In this document: positions 22,571 through 32,760 of the stretch, one piece after another | Layout of the letters: the number at the start of each line of letters is the position of its first letter | Position numbering within the stretch: the stretch's first letter is position 1 | Source of the DNA: Mixophyes australis | Taxonomy: Eukaryota; Chordata; Amphibia; Anura; Limnodynastidae | Reading direction: 5' to 3' | Assembly: GCA_036250195.1 (NCBI GenBank) | Contig: JAVHZZ010000006.1 | Span: 166,366,424-166,430,423 of the forward strand | DNA: 64,000 nt | Notes under the pieces: model-generated | Database searches by the model: none | What the model was told of the DNA's origin: nothing | Seen by the model: the letters and a program-made list of their open reading frames with translations, nothing else | Position numbers and translations under genes: made by a program

Positions 22571-24361
22571 ATGGAGTGGCGGTTTTTGTTTTTCTTTTGT
22601 TCCAGGATTTTCCCTGTTTTTACTTTTTCTAGGACATTCTATTTTTGTGAAGGAGGATGGAGGACGGAGGAGAGTTCTGGGAGTGATACGGATGAAATAG
22701 AGGCCGAAGAAAAGTTAATAGGATATCCTGAGCAGCCCATTATCAAACTTGGTCCAGGGGTTATGAAAAGGTCTGCTAGCTCAGGAACTCGGAGGCAGTG
22801 TGAGGGGCTATTGTCTGATGAGTATTGTATCTGCAAGTTCTGCAACTCCCTAGTTGACGAGAGATGCATCCAACGATGCCAGTCCCCCAGTACTCTGAAT
22901 ATAGGCGGGCATCCATTGGAGGATTATCACTCCCTGGTGGGTAAGGTGCTAAACCAAACTGAGTGTTGGGTGTGCTCTCACGTGCCTCAAGGGCAGCATA
23001 ACATAGGACTAGTGCCATTCCCGCTAAACATATCCGAAGTACTCGAATTAAGGGGTGGGAGGCCCATAGAAGGGAGGTACAATAACACTAGGTCCCCTAG
23101 TCTGACGCTTCGACAATACTCCATAGGCAGATCGTTGCTGTGCCTAAACATATCTCATGCAAAGCGCCTGGAGAATTGGGAGGCTGACCTATCAGATCAG
23201 ACAATGGCTCGCCACACTCATTTTAGAGAGAGACTCACAAGGTCACTACTAGGCAGGAATGCTGATGGAAGTCACAAGTTAGGGCGTATAACCAAACATA
23301 AGAAGGTATCTATTGGAAAAGTCTCTACAGATAAATGTGAAAATATCATTAATGCCGACACGTGTCTAGAGCAGATGGAGACACTAGGCATGGGTAGTTT
23401 TATCAAAACTCTGTGTGATATAATTCATGGGCATACTGTTCCTTATGTTCTCCCTGATGATGTGTATTTTGTTTGTGGGAGGAAAGCTTATTCCTGGGTG
23501 ACTCCGAGTTCCAAGGGCTTGTGTTTCTTAGCTAAACTAGTTCCTGAAATCATGACTATTACTCATGAAGAAATGGTAGATATTCACAAGACTACATCAC
23601 CACCATACATACACACACAGTATGAACACCGTGGCAAGAGAAATATGATTCCTGGTGAGGAACCCATAGCTACAAAATTGATTAGTGAAACTGCTGGTTT
23701 CCAAGCTATGGTTGCTCTAGATCTCACCAGGACTGCTCGGGGAACATTAAACTTTAAATATATCCAAGACCTAGCTAAATTAATAGATAATATCACCGAG
23801 ATGTATGATGACACTTTCAGGTATACTGGAAGGGAGCTACAAGCGTACAAGAAGGAGTTGGTGCAACATAGACTGGTACTAAATTATCTCACCTCTATTA
23901 CTGGTGGGTACTGTGTGACACTGGCCACCCAGTTCGGTGTCAAATGTTGCACGTACATTACTAATAATACGGAAGACCCTAAAGAGGTTATAGACCGGAA
24001 GATGGATGAAATTTTGCAGCTGAAATGGGAATTTCGAAAGAGCCATAATTCTTCGTTATATGAGGTCGGGGAAAAGGTGGCGGGTTGGTTCTCATGGTTG
24101 AACCCAGCAAAATGGTTCTCCGGTCTGGGGGAGTGGGTACAGGAAATGGTTGCTAGTGTAGGTAAGCTCCTTCTCCTTATACTGGGTGTCATCTTAGCAA
24201 TTGGTTTAGTTGTCAAATGTGTTCCTACTGTGTTGAAGTGTGGAAAACGGTCTCATGGGAGTAACACTGAGAAAGAGACTGAAAGGGTGGTACCAGATAC
24301 CGAGATCATGGTCTGTGAAGAAGTATTGTATAATCCTGAACTTGAAACGGTGTTTGGGTGA
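22571..24361 (+). CDS. env: ERV envelope glycoprotein
   Basis: 596 residues from ATG 22571; the frame is open from 22523 but without an earlier ATG. The N-terminus (MEWRFLFFFCS) is hydrophobic and fits a signal peptide. The surface subunit has a CXXC motif CWVC (residues 132-135) and several N-glycosylation sites. A furin-type site RGKR (354-357) separates it from the transmembrane subunit, about 239 residues. That subunit carries a C-X10-CC motif (C448, C459, C460), a tryptophan-rich pre-membrane segment (GWFSWLNPAKWFSGLG), a membrane span near 531-552, and a cytoplasmic tail of about 45 residues. Translation is presumably from a spliced mRNA. The frame is uninterrupted. Confidence 0.9.
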   Translation: MEWRFLFFFCSRIFPVFTFSRTFYFCEGGWRTEESSGSDTDEIEAEEKLIGYPEQPIIKLGPGVMKRSASSGTRRQCEGLLSDEYCICKFCNSLVDERCIQRCQSPSTLNIGGHPLEDYHSLVGKVLNQTECWVCSHVPQGQHNIGLVPFPLNISEVLELRGGRPIEGRYNNTRSPSLTLRQYSIGRSLLCLNISHAKRLENWEADLSDQTMARHTHFRERLTRSLLGRNADGSHKLGRITKHKKVSIGKVSTDKCENIINADTCLEQMETLGMGSFIKTLCDIIHGHTVPYVLPDDVYFVCGRKAYSWVTPSSKGLCFLAKLVPEIMTITHEEMVDIHKTTSPPYIHTQYEHRGKRNMIPGEEPIATKLISETAGFQAMVALDLTRTARGTLNFKYIQDLAKLIDNITEMYDDTFRYTGRELQAYKKELVQHRLVLNYLTSITGGYCVTLATQFGVKCCTYITNNTEDPKEVIDRKMDEILQLKWEFRKSHNSSLYEVGEKVAGWFSWLNPAKWFSGLGEWVQEMVASVGKLLLLILGVILAIGLVVKCVPTVLKCGKRSHGSNTEKETERVVPDTEIMVCEEVLYNPELETVFG

Positions 24362-24377
24362 TAGTTTATTACACTAT

Positions 24378-24390
24378 CAAAGGGTGGAAC
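24378..24390 (+). promoter_or_regulatory. ERV polypurine tract
   Basis: AAAGGGTGGAAC lies immediately before the TG of the 3' LTR, the position where plus-strand priming occurs. It is short and interrupted by a T and a final C. Confidence 0.55.
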
Positions 24391-25229
24391 TGTCGAAGTC
24401 AGCAAATTGGATAAAGTCATTTCAATTAAAGTCTAGCAAACTTGGTTGTCTTTGTCTGAAAAGATGCGTACGGTACGCATCGACGTACAAGGGCACGCTA
24501 CGGCGTGAAAGGGCGTACGCATCCACTACACGTGGCAGCAACAGTAATTGGTCTTTTACCATACATTCGCACAAACACGCATACTTATAAAATAGTACAC
24601 ATTATTGGTAGTTGCAACACATAGTCAGTTATGTCGAAATATAGTAGTATTTATATGTTATATCAGAGTTACATGCATATTAGTGAAATACACAGAACGG
24701 GTTAAAGGAATAACATCATGAGTGGTATCATAATGAACCTTGTTACATATCCTACTGTTTGGTGCGCTCTGCGAGGGAATCGCAGAGTGCATACGCAAGT
24801 TATGAATGATAGGGAATTATGAACTACTTAAGACTAAGGAATTCTGGCGGGAAGAGCAGAGCATACCCCCTGCAGAGATGACCCCCTCCTTTGGATTCCT
24901 TAGGATGAACCAGCCAATGATTGACGACCCCTTGGACATTCCTGAGACCCGGACCAATAGATGCAAGCCATACCATCTTCATTGTATTACTGTATTTGAT
25001 TGTGTATATAAGCAGCAGCTTGTGATCCAGAGTGCAGACTTCTTGTCCCCAGACTTCAGGATTGAATGACTGCACTGGATCCAGAGCGCCTGCGATAAGT
25101 AACGGCTGTATTTACTATTACTTCGCTTGAGCATATTTTTTCCACTTATTGCGAATAAATCTTTGTGCGTTGGAAACACAAATCGAGGTTCGACAATCGT
25201 TATTGGTTAGCGACGATACGCACATAACA
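24391..25229 (+). repeat. ERV 3' LTR
   Basis: 839 bp matching the 5' LTR, with one difference found (G at 25153). The AATAAA is at 25154-25159 and the TATA box at the equivalent position. It ends CATAACA, followed by the CACT duplication. Confidence 0.95.
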
Positions 25230-25950
25230 CACTTATCAGAGAACCTGTCTCAAACCCATGTATAGAGCACCTTTCAAACCAATACCAATAGCTCAGGTCC
25301 CCTTAGCACGTATAGGTATCGACCTTGTGAGGCCACTGGAGAAGTTCGCTTGAGAGCCCCAATATATACCAGTGGTGCTTGACTAGGCGACATGATATCC
25401 AGAGGCAGTTCCCATGCGGAATAGAAAGTCCAGCACTATATCTAACGAGCTATTGTTGATTTTTACACATTTGGGAATTCCCAAGGAAATTCTCACTGAC
25501 CAGGGCACCCTGTTCAAATATAAGTTGATGAAGGACATGTGTCAGCTATTAGGGGTGATGGTTCTTCACACCATCCACAAATGGAGCCTGATGGAGCACT
25601 TTAACTGCACATTAAAGCACATGATGAGAAAAGTTGTGGTGCAAGAAGAAAAACATTCTTATCCCATATTTGTTGTTTGCCATCCATGAGGTACCTCAAG
25701 CCTCAACAGGGTTTAGTCCTCTTGAGTTATTGTTCCGTAGACAGCCAAGGGGTATTTTGGACCTGTTGAAAGAAGGGTGAGAGCAAAAAGAACCAGAAAG
25801 CTAAATCTGGTACAATTTGTGGGCCAAATGTATGAGAGGTTGGAAAAGATAGGGTCCATTGTATGACAGCATGTAAAAGAGGAAATTGAATTTCAAAGTA
25901 AAAGAATGTTCTGAACAGGGCACCCTGTGAATAAATAATATCCACTATGA
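25230..25950 (+). pseudogene. Gypsy D integrase core, downstream part
   Basis: After the ERV the gypsy integrase frame resumes (RTCLKPMYRAP..., then IGIDLV), with stops. The core follows (frame 25414-25689) with LGIPKEILTDQG, which holds the second catalytic D. The E-containing SLMEHFN and then STGFSPLELLFRR-like sequence come next in another frame. It decays by about 25950. It is old and broken, unlike the ERV it hosts. Confidence 0.75.
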
Positions 25951-26029
25951 CATTAAAAAATTATCCTTATTATTGTACTTTCTCATCAGTTGCAAATTTT
26001 AGGAGTGCAGATAGACACAATTAAAGACA

Positions 26030-26149
26030 AGGGGGTATATTTACTAAACTGCAGGTGTGAAAAAGTGGGGATGTTGCCTATAGAATCTGATTGGTTGCTT
26101 TAAGCAGCATCTCCACTTTTTCAAACCCGCAGTTTAGTAAATCTAGCCC
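26030..26149. mobile_element. Palindromic MITE
   Basis: The left arm TTTACTAAACTGCAGGTGTG and the right arm CAAACCCGCAGTTTAGTAAA are inverted copies with few mismatches. The arms extend about 45 bp each, with a short centre (ATCTGATTGGTT). The ends are GGGGGTATA and TCTAGCCC. Confidence 0.8.
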
Positions 26150-26159
26150 AAGATATCAG

Positions 26160-27115
26160 TTAGAGGAAAGTCTTGTCAAAATTGAACATCTATCTTATCA
26201 GGTTAAGGGTTAGCAGGAATCTTCCATAAGGTATAGTCACAGACATTTTGGAATGTTTGCTTCAACCATATATATCCTTCCGTGGGCAAGATGACACATG
26301 AGAAACATTTAGCTACATTTACTTAATCAACAGGATAGCAATCCAGTCCGATCAGACTTAAACATGACATCAGTGTGTCCTTTGACAGGTGGCAATATCC
26401 TAAATTGAAGGCACAGGGAGTGGCTCTCTTAGAATTAGTATGGATTGTACAAACAACAGTTTCCAGATCCAAAATGTTGTGCTTACATCTGCATATGGCA
26501 AAGAAGATTACATGCAAACATTCTGGAAAGAAGGTCAGTATTATGTCACAAGCATCTAAATATCTTTTCTGATAAGTGCAGCTTAGTGGCATTCATAAAT
26601 CAGCATGGAAGCACCAAGAGCAGGAACAAGATAACAGCAATATCATCAATTATATCATGGCAGAAAACAATCTGATATGTCATGTAGCACTTCATGTAAA
26701 ACTATTTCAGTCGGTATCAAATCCATCCAGGAGAATGGACGCTACACAAGGAAGTGTCCCAGCTGGTGGTGTAGTTTGGGTCCCTCACACAGATTTGTTG
26801 GTGATAAGCCTAATACTAAGATACAGCAATTTAAATTGCGTCACAGGCACTACAGAGCAGAGAGAATAGATGTACTGACAACACCTAGGAATTTAAAAAT
26901 TTTCTAATTGGTGTATGTATTCCCTCCAATTCCTCTTGCTGCATGCACACTTAGTAAGACCGAGAGAGAGATCAGAAATGGATTCAGGTTGCATCAGAGA
27001 TGCTCCTAGAACAACCTTGGCACCTACTGATTCGGCCAGATCTGCTGCATCAAGGACCAATTTTTCACCTGAATCCAGAGGCCCTCTCCTTAAGGATGCG
27101 GAGATTGAGTGATCA
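26160..27115 (+). pseudogene. Degenerate DIRS-like reverse transcriptase/RNase H
   Basis: Scattered plus-strand frames resemble the RNase H and C-terminal part of DIRS-type polyproteins: VAFINQHGSTKSR near 26590 and RPDLLHQGPIFHLNPEALSL near 27020-27090. Many stops and frameshifts make it non-functional. The assignment rests on these short matches, so it is tentative. Confidence 0.5.
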
Positions 27116-27767
27116 TTGCTCAGGAGTAAAAAAAAATACTCTTACATGTCAGAGTCTTCAAAAGTATACTACAGTCATAATATGGTCTAAAGCTGGGTAC
27201 ACACTGCCTAATTTTTCACCAACTTATTATGCTGATCGATTTAACATCCGATCGATGGTCCGATTGCTCGGTCTATAGACTGCATACACACTAGCCTCGT
27301 TTTAGATGATAAATGGAAGAGCGACCGTCCCGGTAGCAACTTTTACAGCCATGTTGTCCTGAACAATTATTTTAAATTTCATACACAGGTGAAGCGAGAT
27401 TTGCGGGTCATGTAACGATATACCAAAGACATTAGCATAAAGGGGCAGAGCTTTCAGTATAGTCAACACCCAAAAACGCATAAAAAGCAGAAGACAAAAT
27501 TCTCCATACACGAGGTTATTATGCACGAATAGTCTTCACTCACAATGCTCCATTCTGTCAAGCATCATCGCTGATTGGTCCATAGCAGAAACCAAAGCCT
27601 ATGTTCGAGTGTATAAAATTACAGAGGAGCCTGTCTGGCGCCAAGGGACGTGAGAAGATGGCATATGAGGAGCAGGTGTCGGTGGGGGTTGGAGGCAGAG
27701 ATGGTGCTAGAAGGCTCAAAAAAATATTAAGAAGTTGTGGTCGGGGATGGAAATGGTCAAGAAGAAG

Positions 27768-28075
27768 AAAAGAGGATTTATATACTTACGTTAAATCCGT
27801 TTCTCTGATTCCGTCTGGGGGACACTGCTTACCATGGGGTGCGAAGGGAAGCATGGGAGTTGGCACCTAGCTAGTTAATTTCTAGCATTGCTGACAGACC
27901 CCTCCCCTTTATAACTCCCCCCCCCCCTGCCTCTTCCTCCTCAGTTAATTTAAAAAGTCCCCAAGGAGAAGGGTCAATAAAACAAGAGCACACAGAGGAA
28001 AAGCAGAAGGGATCGCAGTGTCCCCCAGACGGAATCAGAGAAACGGATTTAACGTAAGTATATAAATCCTCTTTT
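27768..28075. repeat. 56-bp perfect inverted repeat
   Basis: 27768-27823 and 28020-28075 are exact reverse complements, separated by 196 bp. The right arm runs straight into CTCTTTCATCCAGTCTGG, which matches the inverted right terminus of the element. Confidence 0.9.
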
Positions 28076-28133
28076 CTCTTTCATCCAGTCTGGGGGGACA
28101 CTGCTTACCATGGGGACGTTCTAAAGCAGCCCC

Positions 28134-29691
28134 CTAAGGGTGGGACCGCTCTGAAACCCCCGCTTGCAGAGCACTACGAGCGAAATCTGCATCTGCGGAT
28201 GCGAATACATTAAATTGATAGAATTTGGTAAATGTGTGGACAGAAGACCAGGTGGCTGCCCTGCAAAGCTGGTCAGCAGAAGCCCCATTCCTCGCTGCCC
28301 ACGACGCCCCTACCGATCTGGTGGAATGGGCCGTAAGTCTCTCCGGCACAGGCCGGTTAGCTGTTGTGTAAGCCTGCCTAATAGTTGCCGTAATCCATCT
28401 TGCAATGGACTGTTTAGAGGCTGGCCAGCCTCTTTTGTTAGAATCATATAGGACAAACAGAGAATCGGTTCGTCTAATCTGAGATGTTATTTTGACATAA
28501 ATATGGAGAGCCCTGACCACATCCACATCTAACTTTTTCATAGACTGCCGATCAGAGTGAGAAGATGAAAAAACCGGAACTACAATTTCCTGGTTCAAAT
28601 GGAAAGAGGACACCACTTTTGGAACAAAGGAGGGGAGTGTTCTCAGAACCGCTCTGTCCTCGTGAAAAACCAGATATGGCGCTGCGGAATTAGTGGCGCT
28701 ATATAAATAAATGATGATGATGATGATAATATGGCTCCCGGCAAGACAGAGCTCCCAATTCCGATACCCTACGTGCCGATGCAATTGCTAAAAGAAAAAC
28801 AACCTTCCAGGTTAAACACCTAAAATCTGCCTCAGGTAAAGGTTCAAAAGGAGGCCCTTTAAGTATGTCCAGTACCAGGTTAAGATCTTATGGTGCTGTA
28901 GGTGGAACATAGGGAGGTTGAATATGTAAGACTCCCTGAAGAAAAGTCTTGATATCTGGTAACTCCGCTAATTTCCGATGAAAAAAGACTGACAGAGCCG
29001 ATACCTGAACCTTTAGGGAACCTAACCGAAGACCTGCTTCCAGCCCATGCTGAAGAAAAGCCAATAAGCGTGGGAGACGGAAGGAAGACGTGTGATATGA
29101 CCTATTTTCACACCATCTGATATAGGCTCTCCAAATCCGCTGATAGATGCGAGCCGAAACTGGTTTTCGAGCTTGCATCATAGTGTTAACTACACTAGAG
29201 GAAAAACCCCTAGCCCTCCAGACGCTGGCTTCAACATCCATGCCATTAAACTGCGCTGAGGAAAATTCTGGTGACTGAAAGGACCTTGAAGAAGGAGGTC
29301 GTCTCGTGGTGGAAGACAAAATCCTTATCTTATCGGAAGACCCCCTTGCCTTACTCGTCTGAGCATGTGAGGAAGCATGGGAATCGGAGGAACCAGGTAT
29401 CCCAACCTGAGCTCCCATGACATCGCCCTTGCTAAAAACCTGTGAACCTTCTTGTTGTGTCTTGAGGCTATGAGATCTATATCCGGAAGACCCTACCTCT
29501 GAAATAGAGACTGAAATACATCCGGTTGGAGTGACCACTCCCCCGGCATCATTTGATTTAGACTTAGATAGTCGGCCTCCTAATCCTTTATTCTTGGAAT
29601 GAATACTGCCGAAATTGCCGTAACCTATTGTTCTGTCCAACAAAAAATCTGAGCTGCAGTTTTCATTGCGGCTGCACGCCTGGTTCCTCAC
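28134..29691 (-). pseudogene. DIRS-type tyrosine recombinase, disrupted
   Basis: The N-terminal part (29691-28888) has the core-binding-like segment (ARKPVSARIYQRIWRAYIRW ... LGSLKVQVSALSVFF). It ends in a TAA at about 28886, after which the same protein continues with SARRVSELGAL, which contains the first catalytic arginine. The C-terminal frame (to 28134) has HSTRSVG (His-x-x-Arg) and TWSSVHTFTKFY with the tyrosine nucleophile. A 49-bp retroposon insertion lies at 28680-28728. One stop plus this insertion break an otherwise well-preserved recombinase. Such enzymes integrate circular DNA copies of DIRS elements without target duplication. Confidence 0.85.
28674..28734 (+). mobile_element. 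49-bp truncated retroposon with 6-bp target duplication
   Basis: ATATGG at 28674-28679 is repeated at 28729-28734. Between them lie CGCTGCGGAATTAGTGGCGC, TATATAAATAAA and a short TGA repeat. This matches the 3' tail expected of amphibian L2-mobilised retroposons. It is a severely 5'-truncated copy inside the recombinase frame. Confidence 0.75.
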
Positions 29692-30812
29692 TCCCTGTTG
29701 ACATATGCCACAGCCGTGGCATTGCCGGACTGAATTCTAACAGGGTGGCCCTAAAGGAGGGACTGGGCCCCCCGAAGGGCTGAAGGAATTGCCTACAACG
29801 GTAACACATTTATTGGTAAGGCTGATTCCTGGACCGACCAAGGTCCCTGGAGCCAGAGGAGCAAGATTAACGTCCCCCAACCTCTCTGGTAATGGGAGGA
29901 CCTCACTGTGAATCTTAGGCTGTAAATGACTCTTTGTAAAAGAAGAGAGGCGACACAAACTTGTATTGCCTGACTTCCTGATCGCCCTCGGGGTAGAGGT
30001 GTAACAAAAAAACAATGTGGTACCGGACCCAGCAGGTCTAACATGTACCCCCCTGCTATAATACCCCGAATCAAATAGAACACACTCCCAGTTCTGCCCA
30101 AGATATTCTCCTAGCAGCAACTAAAACAGTGCCTAACTCCATGGGCACCTAGAAAAAACTGAGGCGGAAAAGGCAGGGGGGGGGGAGTTATAAAGGGGAG
30201 GGGTCTGTCAGCAATGCTAGAAATTAACTAGCTAGGTGCCAACTCCCATGATCCCCTTCACACCCCATGGTAAGCAGTGTCCACCAGACTGGATGAAAGA
30301 GAAATAAAATGTATGTCAGTTAAAAGAGCAAAGCCAATGAACCCAAGAGAGGTGGGGATGATGGTAAAAGTACTGGACCACTGGAGACTGGTGTGAATTC
30401 GTAGAAACATAAAAAAAAAAGCGAGTACCACGTATATGGTACCAGTTTGAAGGAGTTTATTTATTTCATTTTAATATGAAGCAATGCAAAAGCTAGATTT
30501 GTAAAATAGGTTGTTTTTTTTAGAACAAAGAATTAACTTTGATAAGAGCAGCTTAAATACCACTGACCCGACTAATGTTACACCTGTTATCAAACAAGAA
30601 AATATTGATGTTTAATACGGACATATGAAAGAAGTTATATAAGAAGGTATTTAAATGAATATGTGTAGGCAACACAATGTTTTGGGCACATACCTGTACC
30701 GTTATATTAACCAAAATGGCGCCTGTTTTACAGAACCTACGGAGGTTAAGCCCGCTATTGTTGTGATTGTACCAGAGGGACCACAACATAAAGTGATCTC
30801 AAGCAGTGTGCA

Positions 30813-32760
30813 CAGGGCCGCCGAGAGGGGGGGGGGGGGGGGGGCGGGTACAGTTTACTAGGGCCCGGCCATGCCAGGGGGCCCGGGCCGGGCCCTCGCT
30901 GCTAATTAATTTTTTTTTTTTTAATTTTTCTGTCTTGCGCTATTTTTTTGTAACTTTTTATATTTTTTTTTCCCGTGGGGGGGGGGGGGGGGGGGGGGGG
31001 GGTTCGGGGGGTGGGGGGTGTGTCTTGGGTTTCTTGGGAGCTGGGAGGAAGAATAAATTTTTAAAAAAAAAATACTCACGTGATCGCGCGGCGCCGTGTC
31101 CCTCCTCTCCTCCATTCACACTGACTGCCGGGCGTGACGTCATCAAGTCACGCCTGTCAGTCAGTGAGGAGCGCCGCAGCCAGCAGGAAGAAAGAAGACA
31201 GAAGAGGAGACAGAAGAGCAGAAAAGAAAAGAAAGAAGTTGACAAAAGGTAAGTAAAGAAACGGAGAGGCAAGGCAAGGAAAACAGAGAGGGACAGTACT
31301 ATAAAGAAAGGGGACAGAGAAACAGAGGAGGAAAAAAAAGGAGAGAGCCACAGAGGAATAAAAAAAAATTGGGGAGAGAGGAACAGAGGAGGGGAAAAAA
31401 AGTGGGAGAGAGGAACAGAGGAGGAAAAAAAGGAGAGAGCCACAGGGGAATAAAAAAAAAAGTGGGAGAGAGGAACAGAGGAGGAAAAAAAGGAGAGAGC
31501 CACAGGGGAATAAAAAAAAAAATGGGAAGAGAGGAACAGAGGAGGAGGGAAAAAAAATTGGGAAGAGAGGAACAGAGGAGGGAAAAAAAAGGAGAGAGCC
31601 ACAGGGGAATAAAAAAAAAAAGTGGGAGAGAGGAACAGAGGAGGAAAAAAAGGAGAGAGCCACAGGGGAATAAAAAAAAAAGTGGGAGAGAGGAACAGAG
31701 GAGGAAAAAAAGTGGGAGAGAGGCACAAAGTAAAAAAGAAGGGGGAAAAGCAGCATGGAGGTCGCAGTGTGAGCATAAGGGGGTACAGTGTAGTTGTGAT
31801 GAAGGGGCACAGTATTGTGTGTGTGATGGCACAGGGGGCTTGTTGCAATGTAGTGTGTGTGAGGTAGGTGGCAGCTAATTAATGGGCGCTATTTTGTTTG
31901 TAGGGTGATGGTGAGGCAATTTAATAGTAGGGACTATTAATTTAAGATGGGGTGGTTTGGGGGCTATTGAATCTTGGGGTGAGTTTAGGGAGAATGAGGT
32001 CTATTTATTAAATGTGACTATGAATTATTTAATGGCAGTGATGGTTGCGGGAAATAGGTATTGCTGGGGCTGTTTGCAGGAAGGGAAATAGGTTTATTTA
32101 TTAAATGTGAATAGTATTATTTTAATGTTGGGGCTGGAGGAAGGCCTAATTATTAATCGTGGGTGCTATTGATTTAACGCTGGGGCTGGCTGTAATTTTC
32201 TAAATGTAGCCATTTTTTTTTCAAAATAGGTCCTTCAACATTTCTGGATCCGGACAAGCCATAACTAAAGAAAGCAGCAGCCACAGGTGGAGAAAGTGAG
32301 AAGAACAGGTAGGAAAGAGCAGCACAGTGTGTGAAATGTTGTGATTCTAGTAGGGACAATACCAATTTTTGGTGAATGTTGTGTCCAATGTAAGGTGTAG
32401 GCCAAGACTGAACTGTTTGTGTACACACTGCATTGTTTGTATACTACCCTGTGGTGGTAGATGTCCTGAAAGTCAGGAGTGCTTGAACATATGTGACGCT
32501 CCGGCGAATTGAGAGCCTAGTGGTTTTTATGTTAGCCACGCCCCAATGGCACGTTTGCCACGCCCCCAAATGCATGACCACACCTCCCAAATTTTTTGCA
32601 CCGCCGTTTGGCTAGCCACGCCCCTGAATGTATGACCATACACCTAATTTTTTTTGCGCCGTCGTAAGGCGGCGCAAAAATTTTTTGGGGCTTACTTCAC
32701 TATGAGGGGGGCCCCATGAATTTGTTGTACCCGGGCCCTGAATTCTTCTTGGCAGCCCTG
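30813..32760. mobile_element. Non-autonomous hAT transposon with 8-bp duplication
   Basis: The ends CAGGGCCGCC (30813) and GGCAGCCCTG (ending 32760) are inverted with one mismatch. The 8-bp AGTGTGCA precedes the left end (30805-30812) and follows the right end (32761-32768) exactly. An 8-bp duplication with CAG...CTG ends is typical of hAT elements. The element is 1948 bp. It has two long G runs near the left end, a purine-rich minisatellite and no transposase frame. Confidence 0.93.
31300..31745. repeat. 60-bp purine-rich minisatellite in the hAT element
   Basis: Units like ggaggaaaaaaaggagagag + ccacaggggaataaaaaaaa + agtgggagagaggaacagag repeat at a 60-bp step (for example 31431 and 31491), with variation elsewhere. 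One strand is almost pure purine. The long open frames on both strands here are composition artefacts. Confidence 0.9.

Larger units (their letters stand above)
15368..25229 (+). mobile_element. Full-length young endogenous retrovirus (class I)
   Basis: A 9862-bp provirus: 5' LTR 15368-16206, tRNA-Pro-like primer site, about 1 kb leader, gag 17219-18838, pol 18839-22513 by readthrough, env 22571-24361, short polypurine tract, 3' LTR 24391-25229. Both LTRs are 839 bp, start TG and end CA, and differ at one base (A at 16130, G at 25153). All three coding regions are open with catalytic motifs present. One zinc knuckle in Gag, the UAG readthrough layout, the GPY-type integrase end, the CXXC motif in SU and the 4-bp duplication place it among class I (gamma/epsilon-like) ERVs. 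Genus assignment would need a phylogeny. Confidence 0.95.
27768..30303 (-). mobile_element. DIRS-like element with inverted repeats and tyrosine recombinase
   Basis: The left end (from 27768) and right end (to about 30303) are inverted copies over about 130 bp. Shared inverted sequence includes GACACTGCTTACCATGGGG and TGCTAGAAATTAACTAGCTA. The first 56 bases (27768-27823) are also perfectly inverted at 28020-28075. Terminal inverted repeats plus an internal complementary region are the hallmark of DIRS retroelements. Between them lies a minus-strand tyrosine recombinase frame. RT and RNase H are absent from this copy, so it is internally deleted. Confidence 0.75.

Noticed and set aside
30958..31878. 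Long Phe/Ser/Pro-rich and Glu/Arg/Lys-rich frames
   Set aside because: They lie in the 60-bp purine-rich minisatellite of a hAT element and are open on several frames because of composition.
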